Shown here piece by piece: positions 46,464 to 54,528 of a DNA stretch of 64,000 nucleotides. Under the pieces are notes generated by a model that worked only from the letters and a program-made list of their open reading frames with translations, did not search any database and was not told where the DNA came from. The stretch is from Planococcus halocryophilus (GTDB lineage: Bacteria; Bacillota; Bacilli; Bacillales_A; Planococcaceae), in assembly GCF_022489025.1 (NCBI RefSeq), contig NZ_JAKVTG010000003.1, positions 236,890-300,889 of the forward strand, in the 5' to 3' direction. Positions within the stretch are counted from its first letter, which is position 1. Each line of letters starts with the position of its first letter. Both the position numbers and the translations under genes were made by a program.

Positions 46464-47369
46464 GTGGATCAACGATTAGAAGTGTTTATCAAAGTAGTTG
46501 AAAAGAAAAACTTCTCCAAAGCGGCAGAAGAGTTGCATATGACGCAGCCCGCTGTTAGCCAATACATTCGGTCATTAGAGGAATCGACAGGAGTAAAATT
46601 ACTAGAGCGAACCAATAAGTATGTGCGTCTGAATAAAGCAGGCGAAATTGTCTTCCATCATGCACTCGAAATCAAGGAATTGTATGCAAAAATGAATCAC
46701 CTACTCGATGATTTGACCAACAAAGCGAGCGGGTCTATTGCAATTGGTGCGAGTTATACATTTGGCGAATACTTATTGCCAGCCATCATCGCTGAAGCTA
46801 AAGAACAATATCCAGACATCAAACCAACGGTCACTATTGGCAACACCACGACAATTGCCGCATTGGTATTAAACCATCAACTAGATGTCGGAATTGTCGA
46901 AGGCCATTTTAAAGACGTCAAAGAACTAAAAACAGAGCCGTTTGCAAAAGATCGAATGGTCATCGTCGCCCCAGCAAATCACTCATTGGCAGAACGTAAA
47001 GAGGCTATTTCGATTAAGGAACTGGCAAACGAAACTTGGATATTAAGAGAGCTAGGATCCGGTACACGAGAAGCGGCAGAAGCAGTCTTTGAAAAATTTA
47101 GACTGGCACCTCAAGCCATTATGCACTTTAGCAGCACACAGCCAATAAAAGCCATGGTTGAAGCAGGAATCGGAATTAGTTTACTATCAGAATGGGCAAT
47201 TCAAAAAGAATTGAAATACGGGGATATAAAAGTAATAAACGTTAAAGAAATGCCTTATACGCGAGATTTTTCGATTGTAACTCGGTCGCCGTTTCAAACA
47301 AAAGCATTGTCGGCATTTCTTAAGCTATTAAAAAATCATAAAGAAGTGACTGATTTTAAAGTTGAATAA
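46464..47369 (+). CDS. LysR-family regulator (CysL/YeiE type)
   Basis: A 301-residue LysR regulator with N-terminal winged helix (VVEKKNFSKAAEELHMTQPA, then VSQYIRSLE) and a periplasmic-binding-like effector domain (GASYTFGEYLLPAIIAEA, PFAKDRMVIVAP). GTG start after GAGGAGGG. It reads away from the yeiH-like gene over a 105-base gap, the typical autoregulated divergent layout. The effector is unknown; sulfur metabolites are likely from relatives. It is the last clearly core gene before the repeat-rich region. Confidence 0.9.
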   Translation: MDQRLEVFIKVVEKKNFSKAAEELHMTQPAVSQYIRSLEESTGVKLLERTNKYVRLNKAGEIVFHHALEIKELYAKMNHLLDDLTNKASGSIAIGASYTFGEYLLPAIIAEAKEQYPDIKPTVTIGNTTTIAALVLNHQLDVGIVEGHFKDVKELKTEPFAKDRMVIVAPANHSLAERKEAISIKELANETWILRELGSGTREAAEAVFEKFRLAPQAIMHFSSTQPIKAMVEAGIGISLLSEWAIQKELKYGDIKVINVKEMPYTRDFSIVTRSPFQTKALSAFLKLLKNHKEVTDFKVE

Positions 47370-47386
47370 CTATTGCTGCTTTTTTA

Positions 47387-47570
47387 GTTCGTAAAGGTCT
47401 AAGGGAAATAACGAACGTTCGGAAAGTGTGTTGACACGTTTACGAACGTTCTTTTGTGGGTTTTTGTGTTGTGTTTTGGTTGTTCGTAAAAGTGTACTTT
47501 TACGAACACTTTCTATTTCCAAAATTAACTAGCTATCTCTAGTCTGACTCAGTATATTTGAAATAAAGAA
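47387..47570 (+). repeat. Family 2 intergenic unit, copy A (leftmost)
   Basis: Contains GTTCGTAAAG (47387), CGTTTACGAACGTTC (47438-47452), then a near-perfect 26-base palindrome at 47482-47507 with 12-base arms GTTCGTAAAAGT / ACTTTTACGAAC. The following AT-rich stretch TTTCCAAAATTAACTAGC and CTGACTCAGTATATTT is shared with the units at 55826 and 59492. It sits upstream of the DUF2199 gene and probably supplies its promoter. The GTTTACATAT box is not recognisable here. Confidence 0.65.
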
Positions 47571-47626
47571 AAAATCTTACCAAATGAATTTTTTAAAAAG
47601 AACCAGTTGAAAAGGAGTAGTAAACG

Positions 47627-48148
47627 ATGAGTGAAATTGAACAAGGATATTTCTGCAAGACTTGTGGAGAACACCACGAGGAGCTTCCTATGAGTTATGG
47701 AAGCCCAGTGCCCGATTACTGCGAGGACATTCCAGAAGAGGAATGGGAAAGCCGGATTGAGATGAATGAAGATTTGTGCATTGTGGATGATGAACATTTC
47801 TTCATCCGAGGAGCAATTGAAATTCCCGTAACTGATGACGAAGGGCCATTTATCTGGGATATCTGGGTTTCCTTGAGTGAATCCAATTTTGAGTTAACAA
47901 CGGAGTACTGGGAAACGGAAGGACGAGAGCGAAAATTGGATCCCATGTTCGGCTGGTTATCAAACTCCATTCCGTGTTATCCCGAAACGCTGGAATTGAA
48001 AACGATGGTCCACACACGTTCGGTCGGAATGCGTCCCTTCATTGAATTGGAACCGACGAGCCATCCAATGGCCATTGAGCAAAGAAACGGCATCACCATG
48101 GATCGGATCAAGAAAATTGTAGAAGAATTATGCCATCCGGATGAGTAA
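47627..48148 (+). CDS. DUF2199 protein
   Basis: A 173-residue soluble protein with the DUF2199 pattern: YFCKTCGEHHEELPMSYGSP with a zinc-type CxxCGxxH, then DDEHFFIRGAIEIPV and WVSLSESNFE. AAAAGGAG precedes the ATG. DUF2199 genes often appear next to toxin-immunity clusters, so an immunity or accessory role is possible; this is inference. It lies between a family 2 repeat on the left and the first family 1 palindrome on the right. Confidence 0.85.
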   Translation: MSEIEQGYFCKTCGEHHEELPMSYGSPVPDYCEDIPEEEWESRIEMNEDLCIVDDEHFFIRGAIEIPVTDDEGPFIWDIWVSLSESNFELTTEYWETEGRERKLDPMFGWLSNSIPCYPETLELKTMVHTRSVGMRPFIELEPTSHPMAIEQRNGITMDRIKKIVEELCHPDE

Positions 48149-48241
48149 TTCATAGGTTCAGCATCGAAGGAAAAGTTTTTAGAAAAGTAAAAGGAAATGC
48201 GGAATTTCGAATGTGATTGCTTCTTGAAGATATACGGTTTC

Positions 48242-48273
48242 GAATGTAACTTATGTGCAGTAAAGTTACATTC
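48242..48273 (+). repeat. Family 1 palindrome, copy 1
   Basis: 32 bases: GAATGTAACTTA, loop TGTGCAGT, AAAGTTACATTC. One mismatch in the stem. No T-run follows. Confidence 0.85.
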
Positions 48274-48304
48274 GGCAAGGTATTAAAATTAGAGAGGATT
48301 CAGT

Positions 48305-48478
48305 ATGGGAATTGATATTGTCTTATATAATGAAAAATACGCTTTGCAAGAGGCTCTAGCTTTCTCTTATATCAAATTCCCGCTGATGGAAGTGAATCTG
48401 AAAAGCGGACTTTCCGCTGACTTTTACTTGGAAGCGACGCTAATAGGAAGAAAAACGTTCATAAGAATTGATGTATAA
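48305..48478 (+). CDS. Small unknown protein (57 residues), possibly a gene remnant
   Basis: A short frame starting MGIDIVLYNEKYALQEALAF and ending TFIRIDV, with AGAGAGGA before the ATG. It overlaps the upstream extension of the next gene's frame. The protein looks like the N-terminal and C-terminal parts of a longer immunity-type protein joined by a deletion, but I cannot name the family. It lies 31 bases after the first family 1 palindrome. Could be real, could be debris. Confidence 0.45.
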   Translation: MGIDIVLYNEKYALQEALAFSYIKFPLMEVNLKSGLSADFYLEATLIGRKTFIRIDV

Positions 48479-48512
48479 TGAAAGAATAGAGCAGATAGAG
48501 CAGGTGAAAAAA

Positions 48513-48956
48513 ATGATGGAATTAGTGGGTGCATTTTCATTAACGATTTTGTGTTTCATAGCATGTCTCGCAGGTTTTCTATATATGAGAAGATCTCAAA
48601 AAAAGAAACCTTTGCCGAATATTAAATTTTACGGTCTTCAGCTTTGTCTCATATTACTTAGCCTTTTATCTCTTATCGTATTTTTGGATGCCCTAACGGT
48701 AATGCCTAAGATTTTAAAGGGAGATCATGAAACGGCAATGGGATCATGTTCAGTTGAATATTGGAGCACTTCGAAAGATTCTTATTTAGATATTCTTTTT
48801 TCAGAGAATGTCTTTTTTAGTGTGCCTCCAAACTACTGGGACAAAGGTTCATTAGAGAAGGCGTATTGCGAAGTAACTTACTATGAAGGTTCTGATTTTG
48901 GCATACACTATAAAATTTATGATAAAGAAAACGGTACATTATTACAGCAAGATTAG
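48513..48956 (+). CDS. Membrane protein of unknown function
   Basis: A 147-residue protein with two membrane helices (about 3-24 and 38-58), a basic loop SQKKKPLPNI between them, and an extracytoplasmic domain with two cysteines. CAGGTG precedes the ATG at 48513; the open frame starts at 48468 but that part overlaps the small frame before it. No known family recognised. Located in the first, partly decayed cassette between palindromes 1 and 2. Confidence 0.6.
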   Translation: MMELVGAFSLTILCFIACLAGFLYMRRSQKKKPLPNIKFYGLQLCLILLSLLSLIVFLDALTVMPKILKGDHETAMGSCSVEYWSTSKDSYLDILFSENVFFSVPPNYWDKGSLEKAYCEVTYYEGSDFGIHYKIYDKENGTLLQQD

Positions 48957-49004
48957 CCGCTTTCTCTAACTGTAAGCTCCAAGGATAATTATAAGGCGTG
49001 CTAA

Positions 49005-49496
49005 ATACAGGGAGATTCCTCAAACTACAAATTTGGAACAAGAAACGATATAAGGAACTTGCAGAATGGGATTGATGACAAATGGGATTATGATTTTTAC
49101 AATAACCCCGATAGTTGGATTGCTGGATTTTACGAGCTCTCAATTGAATATCACCTAGCCGGTAATGACAAAAGGTTGAACGATGCACTTGTTGCTTTGA
49201 CAGAAAATCATTACTTTAAGGGGCTTTGGAAAGGAAAAAGGGGTTTCCAAAAGCCTCCTGTTTCACTGCCAATAGCTTTTGAAGAAGTGAGTGTTAGATC
49301 GTTTTACGGCACGATATCTCTTCTTTATTCAACTAAAAAAGAATTGCCTTGTTTGGAGACAATCACTAGAATAAACGGGAAATCGGACTGGTTGGACATT
49401 TCCATTCCACAAGCTGCACTTGAGAAGGCATTTCCATATCGTTATCCTCTGACAACTGATAAAAATAAACAATCAATGAAGCATATGAACGGTTAG
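49005..49496 (+). pseudogene. 5'-truncated gene of unknown function
   Basis: The frame is open from 49005, just after a stop at 49002-49004, and reads like protein (GDSSNYKFGTRNDIRNL...WDYDFYNNPDSWIAGFYELSIE). The only start candidate with any upstream AGGA is a TTG at 49059, with only about three bases of spacing, well inside the coding-like part. The most likely reading is a gene that lost its 5' end. The protein is aromatic-rich, like many immunity proteins; no family recognised. Located between palindromes 1 and 2. Confidence 0.45.
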
Positions 49497-49528
49497 CAGA
49501 GACCGTCTACAGCAGGTCTCCCTTCAAC

Positions 49529-49699
49529 ATGGCGATAATTGGCGAAGAAATTTCGGGGGAAACAAATCAAAAAGAACTGACTCTGGGCCTTATGCAAAAT
49601 AAAGACTACATGACCTTTATACTTCCGAATTCATTGCTAGATAGGCTCGGACTGAATGCGAGGGAAACAGTGCTGTCTAATCAACTAAGGATATTTTAA
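49529..49699 (+). pseudogene. Short coding remnant
   Basis: A 56-residue frame (MAIIGEEISGETNQKELTLG... ending VLSNQLRIF) without a ribosome site, directly before palindrome 2. It reads like the C-terminal end of a larger soluble protein. Together with the neighbouring truncated frame it suggests a cassette in decay. It may not be translated. Confidence 0.35.
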
Positions 49700-49711
49700 T
49701 AACTTCAGAAC

Positions 49712-49743
49712 GAATGTAACTTAATGTGAATTAAGTTACATTC
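49712..49743 (+). repeat. Family 1 palindrome, copy 2
   Basis: GAATGTAACTTA, loop ATGTGAAT, TAAGTTACATTC. Perfect 12-base arms. Confidence 0.9.
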
Positions 49744-49818
49744 ATATTTAGACAAAAAGGGTAATCTCTTTGCCCGATTTTTTGTAAGAGAACATCGAAA
49801 GAGGTGAAATGTTCCGTT

Positions 49819-50568
49819 ATGAAATCCGAACAAAAAATAATGATTATCCAGGTATTTCTCGAGCAGGCTGGTCCGGATGCCATTGAGAACATTGCCACCT
49901 TTTTAGAAGACGAAGATCCTCACGTTATGTGGATGGCCATCGAAGCTCTGGGAAAATTACCGATCAGTGAAAAAATCAAAAACACCCTGCTGCCCCTGAC
50001 CGACAATACCGATGAAGAAATTCGGTTTAAAACGCTCGAAGCGCTGTGGGGTTATACGGGAGACGCTGTTTTAAACGCCGTGGTCAATCGATTGAAAGAT
50101 GACGATGAACTCGTGCGTATTTCAGCGGTGGAAGCCTTGTGTGAGATGCGAGATAGCAGAGGGAAACAGCATCTGATCGATGCCTTAACCGATGTGGAAG
50201 AAATAGTCCGTAGGGAGGCCGCAGAAGGGCTAGGCAAACTTGGAGATGCATCAGCAGTCCCTGTACTGGAAGCCTCTCTTCAGAACGAAACAAGCAGCAC
50301 AGCGAAAGTCGGTTTCTATGTTGGTCTCTATCTTTTGGGTGCTAAATTCCGCCTGATATCTCTTTTGAATCTTTTGAAAGATCCATCCTATCAAGTGCGT
50401 TGTTCGGTTGCTAATTGCGTTTTGGACTTGGTCGACAAAGAAAATGAAAAGCTGATTATAAAATCGCTAAATGCTGCACTCATAAGGGAAACGACAGTTG
50501 CTGCCCGTTCCACTTTGCAGAGTGCATTGGAGGAACTTAACTCGTCCAATGATCCAGAGATGAAGTAA
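49819..50568 (+). CDS. HEAT-repeat protein
   Basis: A 249-residue all-helical protein made of HEAT/PBS-lyase-like repeats, for example DEDPHVMWMAIEALGKL, DDDELVRISAVEALCEM, DVEEIVRREAAEGLGKLGD and DPSYQVRCSVANCVLDL. Such repeats bind other proteins; in polymorphic-toxin loci they act as immunity or accessory proteins. ATG 49819 lies 12 bases after GAGGTG; an in-frame GTG at 49804 is inside that site. It fills the cassette between palindromes 2 and 3, ending only 13 bases before the latter. Confidence 0.8.
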   Translation: MKSEQKIMIIQVFLEQAGPDAIENIATFLEDEDPHVMWMAIEALGKLPISEKIKNTLLPLTDNTDEEIRFKTLEALWGYTGDAVLNAVVNRLKDDDELVRISAVEALCEMRDSRGKQHLIDALTDVEEIVRREAAEGLGKLGDASAVPVLEASLQNETSSTAKVGFYVGLYLLGAKFRLISLLNLLKDPSYQVRCSVANCVLDLVDKENEKLIIKSLNAALIRETTVAARSTLQSALEELNSSNDPEMK

Positions 50569-50581
50569 GTAATTAATATGT

Positions 50582-50613
50582 GAATGTAACTTAATAGCAA
50601 TTAAGTTACATTC
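50582..50613 (+). repeat. Family 1 palindrome, copy 3
   Basis: GAATGTAACTTA, loop ATAGCAAT, TAAGTTACATTC. Perfect arms; starts 13 bases after the HEAT gene stop. Confidence 0.9.
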
Positions 50614-50720
50614 ACAACCGCAATTATATTGACTCATTAGAAAAAAACAGCAAAGTAAAATTACATGAAAAGCGATATGGTCAGTTTATTATCTTACTAA
50701 CTCGAAGGGGGCAAATACTA

Positions 50721-51206
50721 ATGAAATTAGGTCCTTTTAAAATGTTGATATTTATTTCTTTGTTAATTTTTGGTTTGAGTGGATGTGACTCCGGAGCTGC
50801 TGAAGTTGAGGGGCCAAAAAATAATGAACCCGTCAATCAAAAAGAGAACTTTCGTGTTGAAATTTTAAATCCAGAAAATAATGCTGAGATGATTACTGCT
50901 TCCATCACCTACACTGGAGAAGAAAAAGCGATCGATGTGTACCACGGGGGGAACCATGTGCTTCACTTCAACTATTACAAGGACGGGAAAGCCTTAAATA
51001 CCGGGACAAGATCGGATATGAGAAGCAAGACCACACTAATTCAAAACGAATCTCTAGTACTAGATTTTGATGAAAGTAAATTAGAGGAATTTGACGCTGG
51101 TGAATTTGAAATTGAAGCGATAGCAGACTTTGGTGTGGGTGAAGATATAGCAAAAGAAGTAGATTACAAAATCTCTGTTTCAACTACTTTGTCTCTTCTC
51201 GATTAA
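50721..51206 (+). CDS. Putative lipoprotein
   Basis: A 161-residue secreted lipoprotein: signal KMLIFISLLIFGLSGCDSG with lipobox LSGC, then a short acidic linker and a beta-sandwich-like domain (FRVEILNPENNAEMITASIT...). GAAGGGGGC precedes the ATG. The domain looks like a small Ig-like fold, similar in plan to the protein at 51590 on the other strand; this is an impression only. Function unknown. In the cassette between palindromes 3 and 4. Confidence 0.75.
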   Translation: MKLGPFKMLIFISLLIFGLSGCDSGAAEVEGPKNNEPVNQKENFRVEILNPENNAEMITASITYTGEEKAIDVYHGGNHVLHFNYYKDGKALNTGTRSDMRSKTTLIQNESLVLDFDESKLEEFDAGEFEIEAIADFGVGEDIAKEVDYKISVSTTLSLLD

Positions 51207-51266
51207 AAATAACCTCATTCTCTTTTTCAGTTATACTAATATTTAGAAATAGAGGGGGTTATTGGG

Positions 51267-51415
51267 GTGGAGAAAACGTTAGCTATTTACATCGCTTTTG
51301 GTGCAGCCATCGGATTCTTTTTCGGGGGATCTGGGAGGCTATTGCGGCAATGGTCTTGATTTATATTGCGCTAAGAATTGATCATCTTATAAAAAAATTT
51401 GAATACAGAAGATAA
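51267..51415 (+). pseudogene. Small membrane protein with a frameshift in a G-run
   Basis: A GTG start with AGAGGGGG upstream opens (M)EKTLAIYIAFGAAIGFFFG and then runs out of frame at five G residues near 51325. One extra G would restore a frame that continues WEAIAAMVLIYIALRIDHLI and ends KKFEYRR at 51415, giving a two-helix membrane protein of about 49 residues. As written, the product stops after 30 residues. A real mutation, a phase-variable tract or a sequencing error are all possible. Confidence 0.5.
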
Positions 51416-51485
51416 GCTTAACTAAAATAGCGTACGCAAATTAAAGGTCGTGTTCGAAAAAAGAGCACGGCTTTTTATTGAATTT

Positions 51486-51517
51486 AAATGTAACATAAGT
51501 GCAGATAAGTTACATTC
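51486..51517 (+). repeat. Family 1 palindrome, copy 4
   Basis: AAATGTAACATA, loop AGTGCAGA, TAAGTTACATTC. Two changes in the left arm; the right arm is perfect. Confidence 0.8.
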
Positions 51518-51589
51518 AGCCAGTAATTACGAAAAAAAGATTTTCTCTATAAATATTTAAGACTAGTCGAAGAGACAGTCTTAAAGAAA

Positions 51590-52015
51590 TTACTCCATCA
51601 CTTCAAAAGGAACAGCCATGCCACCATAGCGCGCTCGGTATTTGCCAGGCGTCAGTTCAGCATCCAGTTCGCTGACGGTGGTATCCATTAATGCTGTTTC
51701 TCCGGGAGGAATACCAAGTGCATCAGCTGTAAACGTATCATTCTTAAAAGGAACTTTGTACCAGCTACCGGCAAAAAGTTTATCGATAGGGAATTTTCCG
51801 CCGCCGGCTCCCGTGTATTCTGTTTCTTTGTTATTGTGGATCACAATAACAATCTTTTCAGTAGAATTTATGTATACCTCCTGTTCCATTGTGAGCTCCA
51901 TACCATCCAAAGTACGAGGAAGCTCCTGGTTAGGCGCTCGATTTATCACATGCAAAAACAAGACAAGTAAGAACAAGGCAACAACCATATAAAAAATCAC
52001 TCTGATTCTTTTCAT
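51590..52015 (-). CDS. Membrane-anchored Ig-like (Big_14-type) protein
   Basis: A 141-residue protein with an N-terminal membrane helix (about 4-24) and an extracellular Ig-like domain: LTMEQEVYINSTEKIVIVI, FPIDKLFAGSWYKVPFKND, and a C-terminal LTPGKYRARYGG. This strand pattern fits the Big_14 family of Bacillales surface proteins. ATG 52015 follows AGGAGG on the minus strand. It is one of two genes in the family 1 array that read leftward, between palindromes 4 and 5. Confidence 0.75.
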   Translation of the reverse strand: MKRIRVIFYMVVALFLLVLFLHVINRAPNQELPRTLDGMELTMEQEVYINSTEKIVIVIHNNKETEYTGAGGGKFPIDKLFAGSWYKVPFKNDTFTADALGIPPGETALMDTTVSELDAELTPGKYRARYGGMAVPFEVME

Positions 52016-52106
52016 TCGAATCCTCCTAACATACAATATATAGAAATTGATAGTGGTGCTTATAAAGAAATCAATTTAATTTTAAATTCATTCTTAAAAT
52101 TTACTA

Positions 52107-52157
52107 AAACATTTAAACAGTCTTTTGTATTAGTACGTCAAGACTATTTAAATGTTT
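52107..52157. repeat. Imperfect inverted repeat upstream of the Ig-like gene
   Basis: Arms AAACATTTAAACAGTCTT (52107-52124) and AAGACTATTTAAATGTTT (52140-52157), one mismatch. It lies about 90 bases upstream of the minus-strand gene; it may be a leader structure, an operator or the remains of a terminator. Confidence 0.5.
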
Positions 52158-52224
52158 CAAAATCAAATAAGCAATGCGATTCCTATCAGTTTCATGTTTT
52201 TAGCTAAGCAAAAAACTAGGAGGT

Positions 52225-52256
52225 GAATGTAACTTATTGTGAAGTAAGTTACATTC
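52225..52256 (+). repeat. Family 1 palindrome, copy 5
   Basis: GAATGTAACTTA, loop TTGTGAAG, TAAGTTACATTC. Perfect arms. Confidence 0.9.
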
Positions 52257-52295
52257 ACTTTAAAAAATTAATAGAGAAAAACAGGAGGTAAATCT

Positions 52296-52790
52296 ATGAG
52301 GAAAAATGGAATAGGCTGGACAATAGCAATTATTTTTATTATTGCCTTCGGACTCGTATGGGTTGCTTATAGCAACTTAAAAGAAGATTATCAGATAGCG
52401 AATAGTCAGAATTATTATGACTTTTATGCAAGTGTAACTGCTGATATTCAGTTGATGGAGCAAATTTTAGCACTGGAAAAAGTAGTAGCAACAGGAAATG
52501 AAGATTTACAAGCTATGCAGACAAATATAGATGAATGGGGAAAGGGCAATCCCTTTGTAGATGTAGGGATGACAGAAACAGAGCGAACTAAATTTGCCGA
52601 TTACCGCTCTAACAGTATGATTGCTATTTCAGAATTCCAACGAACTAAAAATGATAGTGAAATAGAGATATTAGCAGAAAACTTGTCCGCCTATAAACAG
52701 CAATTCAATCAATGGATAGAAGAAGTAAACGAATGCTCACAGATAAGTGGTTTTTGTGCAGGCTATGGAACCGAATCGTTTCAACAATAG
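52296..52790 (+). CDS. Single-helix membrane protein, unknown
   Basis: A 164-residue protein with one N-terminal membrane helix (residues 7-25) and a helical extracytoplasmic domain rich in glutamine and acidic residues, ending with a cysteine pair (ECSQISGFCAGYG). GGAGG precedes the ATG. No family recognised. It fills the 615-base cassette between palindromes 5 and 6. Confidence 0.7.
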   Translation: MRKNGIGWTIAIIFIIAFGLVWVAYSNLKEDYQIANSQNYYDFYASVTADIQLMEQILALEKVVATGNEDLQAMQTNIDEWGKGNPFVDVGMTETERTKFADYRSNSMIAISEFQRTKNDSEIEILAENLSAYKQQFNQWIEEVNECSQISGFCAGYGTESFQQ

Positions 52791-52839
52791 GAAAAAAAGA
52801 CTTGAAATAAACTCCACCTTGAAAAAATATCAGGGATAT

Positions 52840-52871
52840 GAATGTAACTTATTATGAATTAAGTTACATTC
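52840..52871 (+). repeat. Family 1 palindrome, copy 6
   Basis: GAATGTAACTTA, loop TTATGAAT, TAAGTTACATTC. Perfect arms. Confidence 0.9.
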
Positions 52872-52925
52872 AGTTAGAACAATAGGAAGTGATGATATGG
52901 GTCATTTTAAAAGGCGGTTAGCAGA

Positions 52926-53372
52926 TTGGATGAATTTTTACATGGGCAAACAAAACGATTACAGGACATGAATATTAGCTTTACAATAGTGCCAAACAAA
53001 GGGAATGAGCTAGAGCAACAATGGGAGGAAGCTTTCACTAAGGATATTAGCCAATCTCAAAAGAGGAAGATGGCTTTTAAGCAATGCATGTGGAATGTCT
53101 TCAGTTGGGAGAAAATCGCATGTTTAAAAGAGCAACAGGCGATAAAAGCATTTGATTTGCAGAAAAAAGCAGGTTGTTATCTGATTTGCACATCTAGCGA
53201 AGAAGCAATACTCATCCCAAAGGCCACTCGACTCAAAGCGACAGATATCATTCATATAGGCAGTGATCTCTATATCGTCGATGAACATTTTACCTGGACT
53301 TATGTTCTAACTCACGAAGAAGATTGCGGTCCTTATTTTTATAACCCTCAAGATTCCCTGTTCTTTAGTTAA
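52926..53372 (+). CDS. DUF4275 protein
   Basis: A 148-residue soluble protein. The segments WEEAFTKDIS, CMWNVFSWEKIACLKEQQAI, and a late DEHFTWTYVLTHEEDCGPYF are the DUF4275 pattern. TTG start at 52926 with AAGGCGG eight bases before it. A short out-of-frame ATG (52898) with a good site overlaps the start and could reduce translation. DUF4275 genes occur widely as lone accessory genes in Bacillales; role unknown, immunity-like by context. Confidence 0.75.
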   Translation: MDEFLHGQTKRLQDMNISFTIVPNKGNELEQQWEEAFTKDISQSQKRKMAFKQCMWNVFSWEKIACLKEQQAIKAFDLQKKAGCYLICTSSEEAILIPKATRLKATDIIHIGSDLYIVDEHFTWTYVLTHEEDCGPYFYNPQDSLFFS

Positions 53373-53442
53373 GTTAGAGAACAGAAAAAGAGTAATTGAA
53401 CATTCCGGAAGATAGAAAGCTGCAAGATTATTTTCAATATCT

Positions 53443-53474
53443 GAATGTAACTTAATCCTAATTAAGTTACATTC
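53443..53474 (+). repeat. Family 1 palindrome, copy 7
   Basis: GAATGTAACTTA, loop ATCCTAAT, TAAGTTACATTC. Perfect arms; ends 21 bases before the stop codon of the leftward SMI1 gene. Confidence 0.9.
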
Positions 53475-53495
53475 AAATCAAGTCAGGTCCAGTGG

Positions 53496-54401
53496 TTATT
53501 CGTCGTCACTAAAGTTGATCCTTACGCCGACTATCTCTTTGAAAATATTGTATTTAATACTTACTTCATACATGCCATCTCCGTATCCTGACATGGCGAT
53601 CGCGCCCCCAGGGATTGTCCCACCTTGGTCATCCGATGCTACCGTATCCGAACAGGCAACATAGTATTTCAATCCTTTTTCATCCATTTCGATGCCGTAA
53701 ACGTTTTTTACTTCACCGGGAATACTTTCATCCTTCCCGAATACAGCAGCATCAAAGATGCCAGCCTGTGCAGAATCAACGCCGATCAGCCGATCGCAGA
53801 CATGCCATTTGCCACTCGGTTTCTTTTCCGCGAAATAGGCCGTTAATGTTTCAACGACTTCATCGTCTGTATAAGAAATAGAGGCTGTCCAGTGCCCTTT
53901 TTTTACATTCGATAAATGAACTTGCATCTCTGTGTCTTCGGTTGAGTAACAGGGATCCGTCACGATCAGCTCGCCACTTTCTACTGCGAAATGGCCGGTT
54001 TCTTGAGACTTTCCGGTATTCTTTTTGGGAACAAACCGATCGATGAACTCATATAAAGTGGACGATTTATTTTCTATATTTCCACTTTTGGCTGTCCAGC
54101 GGTAGACATGCTCCTGCATCCACCTTTTTCGGATGCGGTAGCAAAGTTTATCGCCACTCTTACTCTCTCCAATACAAAGCATATCAGCAGGTAAGTTTTC
54201 AGGTCTGTTGGATTGGTTTTGAATCATGATGAGTGAAAATAAGACCCATTCGCCAAATTCGGCGCCATTCGTTTCTAGATAAAGATTCTTGAATTCATCT
54301 GGGAAAAGTGCCCCTAGTTGTTTTTCAGCTTTTTTTAAATCGACCAATGAAACGCCTGTCTTGATTGATTTCGAATCAATTATATCAATTACTTTTTTCA
54401 T
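53496..54401 (-). CDS. SMI1/KNR4 - DUF4241 fusion protein, immunity-like
   Basis: A 301-residue protein. The first ~125 residues are an SMI1/KNR4 domain (LKKAEKQLGALFPDEFKNLY, then ETNGAEFG, later LYEFIDRFVP), the most common immunity fold for polymorphic toxins. The rest matches DUF4241 (VESGELIVTDPCYS..., RLIGVDSAQAGIFDAAVFGK). AGGAT-type ribosome site and an ATG at 54401. It reads leftward between palindromes 7 and 8. No toxin gene stands next to it. Confidence 0.82.
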   Translation of the reverse strand: MKKVIDIIDSKSIKTGVSLVDLKKAEKQLGALFPDEFKNLYLETNGAEFGEWVLFSLIMIQNQSNRPENLPADMLCIGESKSGDKLCYRIRKRWMQEHVYRWTAKSGNIENKSSTLYEFIDRFVPKKNTGKSQETGHFAVESGELIVTDPCYSTEDTEMQVHLSNVKKGHWTASISYTDDEVVETLTAYFAEKKPSGKWHVCDRLIGVDSAQAGIFDAAVFGKDESIPGEVKNVYGIEMDEKGLKYYVACSDTVASDDQGGTIPGGAIAMSGYGDGMYEVSIKYNIFKEIVGVRINFSDDE

Positions 54402-54528
54402 ACCTTATCCTCCATTTGTAATCCGATTGCGAAAGCGAAATTTTGTATTTGTTTTTTCTTGAAAGAGCTACAAAATCGTTTATCACTATTTTACCAAAAT
54501 CAAGCAGAAAGAATTTTAAATAATTTTT

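Noticed and set aside
47412..47421. CGAACGTTCG as a LexA box
   Set aside because: The half-sites are directly joined without the four-base spacer that LexA needs; it looks like part of the degenerate family 2 unit (TTTACGAAC repeats).
52898..52978. A 26-residue peptide starting MGHFKRRL before the DUF4275 gene
   Set aside because: It has a good ribosome site but overlaps the DUF4275 frame and shows no recognisable features; noted only as a possible effect on translation.
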